A stretch of DNA of 64,000 bases from Planctomycetota bacterium (GCA_017303505.1 JAFLCP010000002.1:62001-126000); one strand, 5' to 3'. Shown: positions 24,648 to 33,362, counted from the stretch's first letter. The notes: generated by a model not told the origin, from the letters alone. A program made the numbers and translations.

Positions 24648-24932
24648 ATGTCGATGGAATCAGTGAGATTCATCAAACACCGTGCAACGATCATCGGTGG
24701 CGAAGAGCACTCAGGGTGGCTTCCCGCTGGTGCTGCAACGCCATTGCCGACACCAATGCGTCATCTACTTTTCAACTTGGAAATTCTATTTGATGGAGAG
24801 GGTTATCTTTTGTGTCACGAATCGACCGATGGCACAGTGTCGGGAGACACATGGCACCAAACACTTTCTGATGCTGAAAATTCGGCACATGACTGGTTTG
24901 GTATTGCGGGATCCGAATGGAAATCAAAGTGA
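24648..24932 (+). CDS. Hypothetical small cassette protein
   Basis: 94 residues from ATG 24648. Not recognised. Contains LLFNLEILFDGEGYLLCHES and ends TLSDAENSAHDWFGI; a single compact alpha/beta domain seems likely. Soluble. Confidence 0.6.
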   Translation: MSMESVRFIKHRATIIGGEEHSGWLPAGAATPLPTPMRHLLFNLEILFDGEGYLLCHESTDGTVSGDTWHQTLSDAENSAHDWFGIAGSEWKSK

Positions 24933-24994
24933 ATCACCCAAAACCGAAGAATAGATTCCAAATTGACTGCGAGCCGGACTTGCGGGACAATATT

Positions 24995-25086
24995 GACGAA
25001 CAATGGCATGCAACAAAGCCCTCGGTCCTCCGTTTTGACTTGCGTTGAGTCAATCGCTCGGGCATCGCTGATGCTAGGCGTTCATT
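24995..25086 (+). repeat. attC site (subfamily D)
   Basis: Left core GACGAAC at 24995-25001; right core GTTCATT at 25080-25086. The centre has GACTTGCGTTGAGTC, as in 4775 and 8057. Confidence 0.9.
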
Positions 25087-25094
25087 GGAATCAG

Positions 25095-25706
25095 ATGCGC
25101 TCTCAAATTGTTGTCTTGATCGAGAATCAACATGAACTGATGTCGCCGTACTTCGGAGGCATCGTTGTGCGTTTTGAATACTTCGAGACGGTTTCGATTC
25201 CCCCCGATGTTTCCTTGCGTGGTTGCACCGAACAACTCGCGTCTCGTCTGAACCAAAGTGGCCTCGGGGTATGCGAGTCGATTGTGCACGAGACCAGGGT
25301 TCAAAACGATTTCTGCATAGTCTTACGTAACACGAATTATGGACGACCGTTGCTCAATAATTGGCTGGCTGATTCCAGGCTCGTTGTCTGCAACCCAATT
25401 AAACCGATTCGATGGGGCGAGTTCCAATGCGAAGAGTATTTTAACAATGGATGGTGGGACAAATCGAAGTATGAGGGAGTAGAAGATGGATTTTCCGCTG
25501 TCTCAGATAAGACTGGAATTTACGAAGATGTACAGAACGACTTCCTGGCGATTGGATGGCCAGGAATCGACGGTGTAATGTTTGGCTACCGACGACACAT
25601 GTCCGGAATATGGGCCTGCTATCCTGGTGAAAACTATTTTCGTGAAATGGCTGCCGATCTTGATAGTCTTCAAGATGGCTGGACTAAAGGACTGCTGGCC
25701 GTATAA
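25095..25706 (+). CDS. Hypothetical cassette protein
   Basis: 203 residues from ATG 25095; the frame is open upstream through the attC. Not recognised. Beta-rich with aromatic loops (GGIVVRFEYFETVSIPPDV, FNNGWWDKSKYEGVEDGF, MFGYRRHMSGIWACYPGENY). Soluble. Confidence 0.65.
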   Translation: MRSQIVVLIENQHELMSPYFGGIVVRFEYFETVSIPPDVSLRGCTEQLASRLNQSGLGVCESIVHETRVQNDFCIVLRNTNYGRPLLNNWLADSRLVVCNPIKPIRWGEFQCEEYFNNGWWDKSKYEGVEDGFSAVSDKTGIYEDVQNDFLAIGWPGIDGVMFGYRRHMSGIWACYPGENYFREMAADLDSLQDGWTKGLLAV

Positions 25707-25796
25707 CCAACGCACAATCCGATTGACCGAAGCCAGGAATTGGCCGCTTCCTTGTGGAAAATTCACTCGCCACCGCTCGGCCATCGGTCGCATAAT
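25701..25796 (+). repeat. Probable attC site, eroded
   Basis: Left core GTATAAC at 25701-25707; right end GCATAAT. Arm CCGATTGACCGAAGCC pairs partly with GCTCGGCCATCGGTCGC. Confidence 0.55.
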
Positions 25797-25810
25797 CCAG
25801 CAGAGGATTG

Positions 25811-26161
25811 ATGACACCAGAGCAGTTCGATGAGGCGATTAAAATGCTTCGGAGTGCCGATCCGATGACCTATGAAGACGGCTACCATTTTCTCCAGGGC
25901 GACAACCTGATTCGATACGCCCCGCAGATTGTTTGTCTCCTTCAATCCGAAGTTGATCCGGATATGCGGGCTAAGTTTGTAGAACTAGTCGGTGACGCGG
26001 ATTTGCCTGAACACATTCCATTGCTTGTTCAAGAACTGTCGAACCCAAACCGCGAAGTCCGATTCTGGGCGTACAATCAACTTTCATTGTCAATACACGA
26101 ATCCGCCAAACGCGAGGCACAGGCATACCAGCGCTCACATCCAGATGAGGACTTCTACTAA
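25811..26161 (+). CDS. HEAT-repeat-like protein
   Basis: 116 residues from ATG 25811, which has AGAGG five bases upstream. All-helical, with two to three HEAT-like units (VCLLQSEVDPDMRAKFVELV, IPLLVQELSNPNREVRFWAY). HEAT-repeat proteins bind other proteins and are one reported immunity class. No attC is recognisable after it. Confidence 0.7.
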   Translation: MTPEQFDEAIKMLRSADPMTYEDGYHFLQGDNLIRYAPQIVCLLQSEVDPDMRAKFVELVGDADLPEHIPLLVQELSNPNREVRFWAYNQLSLSIHESAKREAQAYQRSHPDEDFY

Positions 26162-26419
26162 CGACCGAACTGGATAGTAGATGAAGAATTTGATGTCGCG
26201 TTCTTGACAGAGCGATTGCGCAGCGGTGAAGACGTGATGCAAGGCTAGCGAGTTTAAGTGGGATAGACAGCCAACATCTAAGCCCTTGCACTTGAAGACA
26301 AAGTTCGAGAATCCGTCGCGGCAGATGGAGTTCCGCCATAGGCTGGATTAATGATTTGAATGATTGGCTACGTCCTGTATGGCGAGCCGTCTACGATGTG
26401 GAAGTTTAGGTGTTGACGT
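26162..26419. other. Gene-poor stretch with a C-terminal relic
   Basis: Reading forward from 26161 the frame DEEFDVAFLTERLRSGEDV ends in a stop near 26247. A similar piece, AVAFLADRLRSGDDSK, occurs near 36880-36930. Both look like the 3' remains of related genes. I searched the reverse strand for a toxin partner to the gene at 26420 and sa no convincing one. Confidence 0.45.
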
Positions 26420-26662
26420 TTAGCTTCCGTATTTCGACTTCAATTGCTCGGGAATTGTATCAATTTCCCCTGTGTTCCAAGGTTCGCTTGGACCACTATG
26501 AAGTCCCTCGATCGCAAGTTCCTCTACTTCGGATTGACGCGCAGCTATCTGCAGAATGTACTGTGTCACGAATTCGGTGACGTCCGCGTATCCGCTGTTT
26601 TTCGCTCGTTCGGCGATCGCCGTCATGATAGGTTCGGGTACATTAACGCTTATCGTTGTCAT
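26420..26662 (-). CDS. Ribbon-helix-helix antitoxin-like protein
   Basis: 80 residues from ATG 26662; the longer open frame upstream is untranslated-looking. The N-terminal MTTISVNVPEPIMTAIAERA with GYADVTEFVTQYILQIA is a typical ribbon-helix-helix DNA-binding and dimerisation module as in ParD/CopG antitoxins; the rest (IEGLHSGPSEPWNTGEID) would be the partner-binding tail, with GLxSGPSEPW typical of ParD types. No toxin gene follows, so it is an orphan. It is one of only three genes in the array on the reverse strand. Confidence 0.75.
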   Translation of the reverse strand: MTTISVNVPEPIMTAIAERAKNSGYADVTEFVTQYILQIAARQSEVEELAIEGLHSGPSEPWNTGEIDTIPEQLKSKYGS

Positions 26663-27578
26663 CTTTGGTTTCCTTGGAAATGGGTTGCATTCATTCTGCA
26701 CTATTACCGGCTGTGATACACGCCATTTTATGCCCTGGCGGGATCTACAGCAGCGAAAGCTGGGACGCACGAATGCGGCCAATGGCGCTCGCTCGTAGCT
26801 TATGCTTCGTGATTGGTCCTCGTCCTTCAAGTCGATGGCGATGCTGAGCGCAAGTTAGCATTACGAAGTGAGGAGCTACGGGCCACTGCGACGTGATGCC
26901 ACAAGAATGGCGTTTCAATTTCAGGGAAACCGTGCTTCAATCTGAGCGAAACGTTGTTTCTGAAAGACGGCTCGCGTTTTCGATGAGCGTTCCGACAATA
27001 ACTGGTAATTATCGGAACCCAAACCGCAATCATTATAAGTTCTGGCATCTGGAATCCAATGCTTCACGACGTTCTGATCGCGCTGAAGCGCGTGAACGTT
27101 GAAGGGCATATTGACGTCGATCGAGATGATGGCAGGAGATTTGAAAGGGCAAAAAAATCGTGGGCAGAAAAATGGAGCCATGAGCGCCAATTCTTCCATT
27201 TTTTTGACCCTCTATCTCTAATACCAAGTTGCGTTTCTTTTAATGAAGCGATTAAGCGATAAAAGGCCGGCTCATTGTAAGTTGTGGAAGTGGTGAGTGA
27301 TCCACGTCGTCGAAACTTTCGCGATTTTCGTGACCTTCGCGGTTCATAAAGAATGGGCTGACGGTTGACGTCAAACGCAAGACGTTGGTCATGCTCGAAA
27401 TAAGTGGCTTCACACAATAAAAGATCTATCAGGTTCGCAGGGACGTCTGTTATGCTGAGCGGTACCAGACACAAAAGCCAGAATTATGGCAAGCCTCACA
27501 GTCGCCGTTGATGCTTTAGAAGGATGACAGCATCACTCGGTGACTTGATGATGCGTAGTGTAAACCGACTCACAGAAA
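26663..27578. other. Gene-poor stretch with dispersed repeats
   Basis: About 900 bases without a convincing gene. It holds a purine-rich patch near 27139-27180 (GGGCAAAAAAATCGTGGGC) and copy 1 of a dispersed repeat at 27293-27386. Open frames on either strand look like non-coding artefacts. No attC recognised. Confidence 0.5.
27293..27386. repeat. Dispersed repeat R1, copy 1
   Basis: Contains TTTCGCGATTTTCGTG and CTTCGCGGTT followed by AATGGGCT and ACGGTTG. About 80% identical over roughly 90 bases to 37375-37470. It lacks attC cores and arms. Confidence 0.7.
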
Positions 27579-27968
27579 TTGGCTATTACCGTGAATCTGA
27601 TATCCGAAGCAATTTGGTTGGTTGTTGCGACGGGTGTTGTCTATTGTCTGGGGCGATACGAGCATGCGAGGGTGTCCAAAGAATCCGAGCTGAAACACGT
27701 TCATGGGCAATACATACCAGAGTGGGTAGCTGTTGGGTTTCTTACTCCTGGCCTCGTCATGCTTTATCACGGCATTGAAGTCTTTTCCGGTTACTACGGC
27801 GCATTTGGTATTTGTCTTTTGGGGCTTCTCTTTGGTCTAGCGATCGGATGGATACACGGTGGACTACGGTTACGTTGGTTTCGGGCTCGTAGTGCCGTCG
27901 ATGACGTTTCAATACCTTGCTGTCCGCCTGAGGATGGCAATCCTTATCGACCTCCACAGAGCGGGTAA
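27579..27968 (+). CDS. Membrane protein with C-terminal NPY motif (TTG start)
   Basis: 129 residues from TTG 27579 (GTG 27591 is an alternative). Three hydrophobic segments (about residues 8-24, 46-66 and 72-92), a short basic linker and a tail GNPYRPPQSG. NPYxPP motifs are common in planctomycete membrane proteins. Two bases separate its stop from the next start, so the pair is co-transcribed and probably coupled. Confidence 0.65.
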   Translation: MAITVNLISEAIWLVVATGVVYCLGRYEHARVSKESELKHVHGQYIPEWVAVGFLTPGLVMLYHGIEVFSGYYGAFGICLLGLLFGLAIGWIHGGLRLRWFRARSAVDDVSIPCCPPEDGNPYRPPQSG

Positions 27969-27970
27969 CC

Positions 27971-28237
27971 GTGAGAATTGATACAGCGACCTGTCCGGTT
28001 TGCTCTGGTTTCTTTGACGGAACCGTTACACGCTTACTCGTTCAGGTCGGAGACTGGATCAACGTTGGGACGGAGGTGATCGAAGTCGAAGATGAACTGG
28101 CGCAAATTCTGATCCCATCCAACAAGACTGGGAGGGTCGTGAGGATTCACTTGCAGCCTAACGATTGTATCAATTGGAAATCAGAGATTCTTGATGTCGA
28201 TGTCGGTACAATAAGTTCTCCCTCTGAATCCGTTTAA
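27971..28237 (+). CDS. Biotinyl/lipoyl-like domain protein without the modified lysine
   Basis: 88 residues from GTG 27971. The sequence TVTRLLVQVGDWINVGTEVI, then VEDELAQILIPSNKTGRVVR and IHLQPNDCINWKSEILDVD has the repeated-hairpin layout of biotinyl or lipoyl carrier domains. The lysine normally at the turn (as in EAMKM or ETDKA) is not present: the turn reads EDELAQ. It is therefore probably a binding or structural module. An N-terminal CPVC may bind metal. Confidence 0.55.
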   Translation: MRIDTATCPVCSGFFDGTVTRLLVQVGDWINVGTEVIEVEDELAQILIPSNKTGRVVRIHLQPNDCINWKSEILDVDVGTISSPSESV

Positions 28238-28295
28238 TGCTCTCTTGTTTTGCAATCAACTGGTGGAATGTTCCAGCTTGCTTGTTCGAAACGGC

Positions 28296-28387
28296 GAGTC
28301 ACAATGGGGTGCATACGAAGCCCTCTATCTGCCACTTTGACCTGTGTTGAGTCAACTGCTAGGACAGGGTGGCGAGTAGCGTTTGTA
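28296..28387 (+). repeat. attC site (subfamily D, eroded)
   Basis: Left core is GAGTCAC at 28296-28302 (CAC for AAC); right core GTTTGTA at 28381-28387. The centre GACCTGTGTTGAGTC identifies it. Confidence 0.8.
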
Positions 28388-28400
28388 GTTGTACTGGAAT

Positions 28401-29258
28401 ATGCATGTGAATTACGAATTCGAGCTAGAAGATTGGCTGCCGCGTTTTCCGCTTCAAGAGCGGCACGGTCATTACTCTGGTGGTGACATCACGAGCCCCT
28501 GCGACATCTGCAACATCGAGTGGTTGCGCCGTGGCATGGTCGATCAGTACGATTGGGGGCAGCCAGTTCCTGTCGATGTTTTCGTGATGTCCAAGGGCGA
28601 GCCAGAGAATCGATACGCAACTAAGATCGGCGGGCTACCGTACCGTCCGCGGCACCTCCCTTGGCCGAGTGCTCCGAGTGGCCGTCCACTGGCTTTGATA
28701 GCCCAGTTCAATTTTATGAGTTCGTTCGACATCGTTGGCAACTTGCCGGGCGACCTGCTTCTGATTTTTGGGGATGATTCAGACGGGCCAGTTCGGCCGC
28801 TGCACATGGAATGGCAGAACCTCGGCATCGAGGACCTTATCGAACCTTCGGCCGTTCCTTCGGAATGCATGACGATCGCGCCTTGTTTCGGCAATCGATG
28901 CCGCATGATCAGTTATCCTGAAGCCGTTCGTACAACCGATTCCAAGTACCCGCAGTGTCATGGCAAAGATGTATGGTCGCCCTACTGGATTCCTCAGCTC
29001 CAGGCTACGCAGATTGGTCGAGCGCCATACTTTATCCAAGAGGGTGATGATTCGTTGCCTGGGCAACCTCTTTGCACGATTGCCTCAGTTCAACCCGACA
29101 TGCACCAACCTTATCCTTGGGTCAATGTTCCAGAACCAAAATGTCCCGAGGGGAAGTGGGATCACAGCGGTGACGAATTGATGATCGGCGACCTAGGCTG
29201 CATCTACGTTTTTATTGAGGAAGATGGGACGCTTCACGCGGGTGAATCGTGCTATTGA
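28401..29258 (+). CDS. DUF1963 (YwqG-like) protein
   Basis: 285 residues from ATG 28401. Matches the DUF1963 layout: TKIGGLPYRPRHLPWPSAPS, then PLALIAQFNFMSSFDIVGNL, GDLLLIFGDDSDG and near the end GDELMIGDLGCIYVFIEEDG. The family includes Bacillus YwqG, whose gene lies near toxin genes; biochemical function not settled. Several cysteines near residues 34-40 (CDICNIEW) are extra. Confidence 0.78.
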   Translation: MHVNYEFELEDWLPRFPLQERHGHYSGGDITSPCDICNIEWLRRGMVDQYDWGQPVPVDVFVMSKGEPENRYATKIGGLPYRPRHLPWPSAPSGRPLALIAQFNFMSSFDIVGNLPGDLLLIFGDDSDGPVRPLHMEWQNLGIEDLIEPSAVPSECMTIAPCFGNRCRMISYPEAVRTTDSKYPQCHGKDVWSPYWIPQLQATQIGRAPYFIQEGDDSLPGQPLCTIASVQPDMHQPYPWVNVPEPKCPEGKWDHSGDELMIGDLGCIYVFIEEDGTLHAGESCY

Positions 29259-29275
29259 ATCCATGATGAAAATAA

Positions 29276-29368
29276 CGCGAATCATTCGTTGCAAACGGAA
29301 CTGTGGGTGGCAAGCTTTAATTGAAATCAAAGTCGTTCGCTGCCGCTCGCTAATCGAAGTTGTTCGGC
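29276..29368 (+). repeat. attC site (subfamily G, eroded left core)
   Basis: Left core CGCGAATC; right core GTTCGGC at 29362-29368. Arm TTGCAAACGGAACTGTGGG pairs loosely with CGCTGCCGCTCGCTAATCG. Confidence 0.72.
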
Positions 29369-29383
29369 AAGGAAAGACGTGAG

Positions 29384-29809
29384 ATGCGCTGTCCTTACTG
29401 TTCAGGCGAAATTGGCATTGATATTTTGAAAGCAACTTCGGAACTCACGGCATGTCCCAAATGTACACGCCGATTTCGTGTCCTTTCCACAGACTTCAAT
29501 GATCACTCTCCAAACGAGGTCTCTGATGCTCTTCCGTTTATCAGAAGTCGCATGGGAGCAATCACAGCATTTGCAGTCCGGGAGGATCAGCGATTCTGTG
29601 AAGTTTGCGGCTCCTTCTACGCTAAGGAAGAGAAGATCTGTCCCAATCTTCTAATGGCGTTGAAGGCTTGGTTTTTAGACCCCACACGGATTTGCCATAT
29701 AGACCCGAATCTCACGCCTGAGCGCGTCCAAGAAGAAATCGAAGCATTCCTCAAAAAAAGGGTCCAGAGAACTGTTTTGAAGGCTCTTTTGAAGCGCAAA
29801 GCAACCTAA
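29384..29809 (+). CDS. Multi-zinc-ribbon protein
   Basis: 141 residues from ATG 29384, preceded by AAGGAAAG. N-terminal CPYC and CPKC pairs (residues 3-6 and about 24-27) and a later CEVC with a final C-containing ICPN form two likely zinc sites; the C-terminal part is a basic helix (EEIEAFLKKRVQRTVLKALL). Function unknown. Confidence 0.7.
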   Translation: MRCPYCSGEIGIDILKATSELTACPKCTRRFRVLSTDFNDHSPNEVSDALPFIRSRMGAITAFAVREDQRFCEVCGSFYAKEEKICPNLLMALKAWFLDPTRICHIDPNLTPERVQEEIEAFLKKRVQRTVLKALLKRKAT

Positions 29810-29817
29810 GAACTCGG

Positions 29818-29905
29818 GACTGACAATTGGTTCCACGCGAGTTGCCGTTCGCGTTAGTCAAAAGGAAGTTCACGTGGGGCAGCCGCGTGAGACAAAACGT
29901 TTTGC
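29818..29905 (+). repeat. attC site (subfamily B, eroded)
   Basis: Left core GACTGAC; right core GTTTTGC at 29899-29905. Arm CCACGCGAGTTGCCG pairs with GGGCAGCCGCGTGAG. Confidence 0.75.
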
Positions 29906-29921
29906 GATCGGAAGATTCACG

Positions 29922-30341
29922 ATGGACCCAGCCGTTTGGAACGTATTGCACGACGGTTCACTGACCGCCGTCAAGGGATGCATCCCAGGTGAAGTAATCT
30001 TGTCCGTCGAGATTGCCTATCTGTGTCGATTCTTACCTACGAAGGCAAGTATATTAAACGTCACTTTGTATCAATGCGATCAGTTTGAGTACCGACCTTA
30101 TGTGGCGCCGCCTGTACTAGCGTTGTCCGTGATCGTGGCGGGCGGCTTGGAGTTGCTTTCGGCAGAATTGAACGAAGGCTCAATGTGCATAGCGTGTTCT
30201 GATGGCGAACATGGGGGCACACTTCATTTGCGATACAATGCTGCTTGCATAGCAACCCAAGAGGGGCGTGTTCTAACGTTGGCCGAACTCGAATCTGCAT
30301 CGGACCAATACTGGACAGAGTGGCGGGCTAGGAACGCATGA
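29922..30341 (+). CDS. Conserved hypothetical protein
   Basis: 139 residues from ATG 29922. Starts MDPAVWNVLHDGSLTAVKGC then IPGEVILSVEIAYLCRFLPT; a middle with FEYRPYVAPP and an end with TLHLRYNAACIAT and LTLAELESASDQYWTEWRAR. This pattern recurs in a spread family of unknown function. Soluble. Confidence 0.68.
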   Translation: MDPAVWNVLHDGSLTAVKGCIPGEVILSVEIAYLCRFLPTKASILNVTLYQCDQFEYRPYVAPPVLALSVIVAGGLELLSAELNEGSMCIACSDGEHGGTLHLRYNAACIATQEGRVLTLAELESASDQYWTEWRARNA

Positions 30342-30425
30342 CCATCCGTTGCACACGGAACTGCGGGGGGAGCGGTTTTGGGAGTCAATGTCGAGCGCAC
30401 CGGCCTGTTAAAAAGTACTATTATC
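30335..30425 (+). repeat. attC relic (subfamily G)
   Basis: Left half TTGCACACGGAACTGCGGGG is clear; right half GCGCACCGGCCTGTTAAAAAG has lost its core (ACTATTA). Confidence 0.6.
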
Positions 30426-30472
30426 GCTTCGAGTTTTTTGACCTCATGTAGTCTCGCCAACTATAGGGATGA

Positions 30473-30770
30473 ATGAAGAAATACAAGTCTGATGAGAATT
30501 GCAACTTCCGCTGGGATTGCTGTATCGCCATGTTGATGGCTGCCGTGATGCAAGAGCACGAGGCGAGTTCATAGCGAGGCACTTACGCGATTTAGTGGAT
30601 AGTTGTTTGCTTTCAATTACTCAGACGCGACATTTGTTGATTGTCGCGTTTGACTTTCCGATTGGGCATGTTCAAATAGTCCAATGTGGCGCGATGGCTT
30701 GGTTACTGACGAAGAATTCGAGGAGTGTCTATTCTCGACTTGTGTCTGCAAGCTGATAGAAACAAGGTGA
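30473..30770 (+). pseudogene. Cassette gene broken by frameshift and two stops
   Basis: ATG 30473 opens MKKYKSDENCNFRWDCCIAM but stops at 30572-30574. From about 30570 the frame one base over continues as EALTRFSG, stop TAG 30600-30602, LFAFNYSDATFVDCRV, stop TGA 30651-30653, then LSDWACSNSPMWRDGLVTDE to TGA 30768-30770. The broken product would be about 98 residues. Family unknown. Confidence 0.6.
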
Positions 30771-30827
30771 AATGGCTAGCCACGATGCAGTACTAAGCCA
30801 GATATCCTACAAAGGTCAACCGACAAG

Positions 30828-31400
30828 ATGAAACAGAATCAACGTGAGTACGTGCTTTCCTTTTTTAGCTTCATTGCAACATTCACGACGTTGATGACTT
30901 ACTTTCCAAGTAGTGTTTGTGCCCAAGATACTGTGACGCCTGCAGTTGACTCCGTTCTGGATAAACTCGAAGGGGAGTGGGTAATGACAGGAACTGTCGC
31001 TAATGAGAAAGTGACACACGACGTTTACGTCGACCGAATTCTGAAACGTCAATATGTGCGTATTCATGAACTTTCTCGCGAGAAGGATGCAGACGGCGAG
31101 CCCGCTTACGAGGCTTGGATACACATTGCCTGGGATAAAGAGAAAGCCGAATATGTGGTGATGTGGCTAGACAACACGGCTACGACCAATTTTGCACCCG
31201 AGGGAGTTGGGCATGGAAAACCCGATGGAGACCGGATTCCTTTCGTATGGAAATCGGCCGATGGCAGCGGCATCCACAACACTTTCAAATACGACCGTGC
31301 GAGTGAGACCTGGACGTGGGAGATCGATAACGTTGACAATTCTGAGAAGGCTTCAGCTTTCGCACGCTTGACATTGAAGCGAAAAGAGAAACGACAATAG
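30828..31400 (+). CDS. Secreted lipocalin/DUF1579-like protein
   Basis: 190 residues from ATG 30828. A signal peptide (basic start, hydrophobic core near residues 10-26, cleavage near VCAQD) leads to a beta-barrel-like domain that opens with LDKLEGEWVMTGTVANEKVT and continues VYVDRILKRQYVRIHEL, EAWIHIAWDKEKAEYVVMWL and WTWEIDNVDNSE. This is the layout of small secreted lipocalin-like proteins. Ligand unknown. No attC is recognisable on either side. Confidence 0.7.
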   Translation: MKQNQREYVLSFFSFIATFTTLMTYFPSSVCAQDTVTPAVDSVLDKLEGEWVMTGTVANEKVTHDVYVDRILKRQYVRIHELSREKDADGEPAYEAWIHIAWDKEKAEYVVMWLDNTATTNFAPEGVGHGKPDGDRIPFVWKSADGSGIHNTFKYDRASETWTWEIDNVDNSEKASAFARLTLKRKEKRQ

Positions 31401-31493
31401 GCCTACAAGCATTCAGGCAATCGTTCTGCAGTTGAATGGCTCGATGCATATCGTTCTGTAGCTGGAAGTGTCGCATTCGATTTTGGATACAAC

Positions 31494-31952
31494 ATGGGCA
31501 TGATCAAATTACCAGGCGATCTTAAAGAATTCCTTGCCGCAAATCGTCAGCTCGAATACTCGGCGGCTGATTGCGAGTGTGGACAAGTTATCTTGTTGCC
31601 ACTTGGTGAACACGAATTGGGGGAAGTGTGGGTTGATGGGCAATCACTGTACGACATTGCGCCGGACCCTAACAAAGATATCGAAGGCTATTACGCTGTT
31701 CCCGCCGTCAACTTGGTAGAAAGTTGTGACGGCTACGATCCAGAGCACATTCTTTCATGGATTCCTGACTCTAATCTGTACATATCATGGGACTGCGACC
31801 ATTGGGCTATCACCATGTTTCCAGAGGTCACTTGGCGCGAAATCGCTGCGTCCCCATTGCAGTACATCAATGCTCAATGGGAATCGCCATCCATTGGGCA
31901 GACCCTGATTCCGTGGCCCCAGTTTCCGTTCAAGCAGGGGCGTCCATTTTAG
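31494..31952 (+). CDS. Conserved hypothetical protein
   Basis: 152 residues from ATG 31494 (31500 also possible). Has LPGDLKEFLAANRQLEYSAA, CECGQVILLPL, GYYAVPAVNLVESCDGYDPE and DCDHWAITMFPEVTW, ending PFKQGRPF. The pattern looks conserved and reminiscent of SUKH-neighbour proteins, but I cannot name it. Soluble. Confidence 0.65.
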   Translation: MGMIKLPGDLKEFLAANRQLEYSAADCECGQVILLPLGEHELGEVWVDGQSLYDIAPDPNKDIEGYYAVPAVNLVESCDGYDPEHILSWIPDSNLYISWDCDHWAITMFPEVTWREIAASPLQYINAQWESPSIGQTLIPWPQFPFKQGRPF

Positions 31953-32145
31953 AGAAGTTTTAACTTGAGAAGTTGCAGGACGGAGCAATCTCGGAATCTA
32001 TCGATTCCTTTAGCGTAGGCCATGGCAAGTCGTTGGTCATGCTCGATATCGGGTGTTTTACGCTGTGGAATCCATCACGTTCGAGCATGGCGAAGCTAGA
32101 GCTTCGGGCACCGTATTGCTCCATCGAGCACAAAAAGGCTGGTGT

Positions 32146-32694
32146 ATGTCGTTTGGCGTTGTGCAGGTGTTAGACACGATATGGAAATGGTTCTACCGAT
32201 TCGTGGTTGGCATTGGCGTGCTGTTTTTTCTGTTCAGCGTTCTGCTCGTGATCGGTATGAACCGTCCTTCGGTAACAGAATCAAATGGCGAAACTACTAT
32301 TTCTGCAGAAGCGAATGAAGCGACGATTTGCGGATCGTTACCTGTCAGTGCGACAAAAATGCAATATTGCCGCGCGTCCGTAGGATTGGGTGGGCGACTG
32401 CTGCTGTATCGTTTCTCCGCTCCCGTAGCTGATCTGCATGTGCATGCGCAAGCAGAATTTGCCGCGCACTCGCGCAAGCTGCAATGGAAGAAGACATCAG
32501 GCCTCGTTTCTCCAATCACCGAGGATGAAATCAAACTTTACAATAGTGGATTTGGAGTAAATGTGGAGTGGATGGTAGCTCCTCCAAACACGACTGGTAC
32601 ACTGTATGAATGGGCGGATGGTCAGTTTTCTCATCGCCCAACAATATTTGTGGATGAAACAAACGAAGTTTTGTATTTTCGAATGACGGACTGA
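32146..32694 (+). CDS. Membrane-anchored hypothetical protein
   Basis: 182 residues from ATG 32146; the frame is open back to 32053. One membrane segment near residues 16-38 (VVGIGVLFFLFSVLLVIGM), then a soluble domain with a few cysteines and an aromatic end (GTLYEWADGQFSHRPTIFVD). Function unknown. The 190 bases before it hold a short inverted pair around GTCATGCTCGATATC and TTCGAGCATGGCGAAG. Confidence 0.6.
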   Translation: MSFGVVQVLDTIWKWFYRFVVGIGVLFFLFSVLLVIGMNRPSVTESNGETTISAEANEATICGSLPVSATKMQYCRASVGLGGRLLLYRFSAPVADLHVHAQAEFAAHSRKLQWKKTSGLVSPITEDEIKLYNSGFGVNVEWMVAPPNTTGTLYEWADGQFSHRPTIFVDETNEVLYFRMTD

Positions 32695-33265
32695 CGGTGA
32701 CTAGTTACATCGATCGGGGAATGTTCTTCATGTTCTCGATTCTTCACGCAGTTGGACTCGTAGCTCCTACTTCGTACTTCGTAATTCGTGCTCGTCCTCG
32801 TAATTCGTGCTCGTCGTCGTCGTCGTCCTCGTCGTCGTCGTCGTCCTCGTCGTCGTCCTCGTGATCGTAATTCGTCCTCGTCCTCGTCCTCGAATACGAT
32901 AACGATGACAACGATTCGATCAGGCCTCATTGGGCAAGAGGCACAAGGCACTGCGTCGTATCAAAGGAATCCTTAACCCATTCGAGCGGAAAAAATCCCT
33001 AATGCTCGAGCCGAAAGTTCGGGGAACTTTTATATGTGCCAGCATTTGGCATTTGAGTCGCAGAGTTGGTCGTATGGCTGCTCACAGGCGACTGATTGCG
33101 ATTATTGGTGGGTGATGTTCGCCGCGCGAGCTAACGACAGGTTGCCATCAACGGCGGCTACTTAGTCGAGTTCCAATGGCGTTGCGCATTCCTTAAAATT
33201 GACTACTGCCAAGCTCATTGCCTATAATTTAGAAGGAAGAACGCACAAAGGGTTACAACTGTGCT
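32695..33265. other. Gene-free stretch with TCG-rich microsatellite
   Basis: No convincing gene. It contains the microsatellite at 32768-32893 and, to 33260, unremarkable sequence. Short frames here are by-products of the repeat. Confidence 0.6.
32768..32893. repeat. TCG/CCTCG-rich microsatellite
   Basis: Runs of TCG and CCTCG units mixed with TTCGTAATTCGTGCTCG. A related, shorter tract lies at 37026-37080, so the elements share an origin. Both are followed by CGA-rich sequence able to fold back on them. Confidence 0.8.
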
Positions 33266-33354
33266 GGCGAACCATCGTAGGCACTTAAGCGGCGGTGGCC
33301 CATCGGTTTTGAACTCAACGTCAACTCCCGTTGCTTCGGGGGTGTGGGCTTATA
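33266..33354 (+). repeat. attC relic (subfamily C)
   Basis: Left core TGGCGAAC ends at 33272; right end GCTTATA (33348-33354). The left arm and the middle CAACGTCAACTCCCG match 4278, but the right arm is scrambled. Confidence 0.7.
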
Positions 33355-33362
33355 AATACTAT

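Noticed and set aside
25971..26339. Toxin partner for the antitoxin at 26420
   Set aside because: The reverse frame has no ParE or RelE features and overlaps the HEAT gene on the other strand.
32631..32951. Arg/Glu/Asp-rich reverse frame
   Set aside because: It is the translation of the TCG-rich microsatellite.
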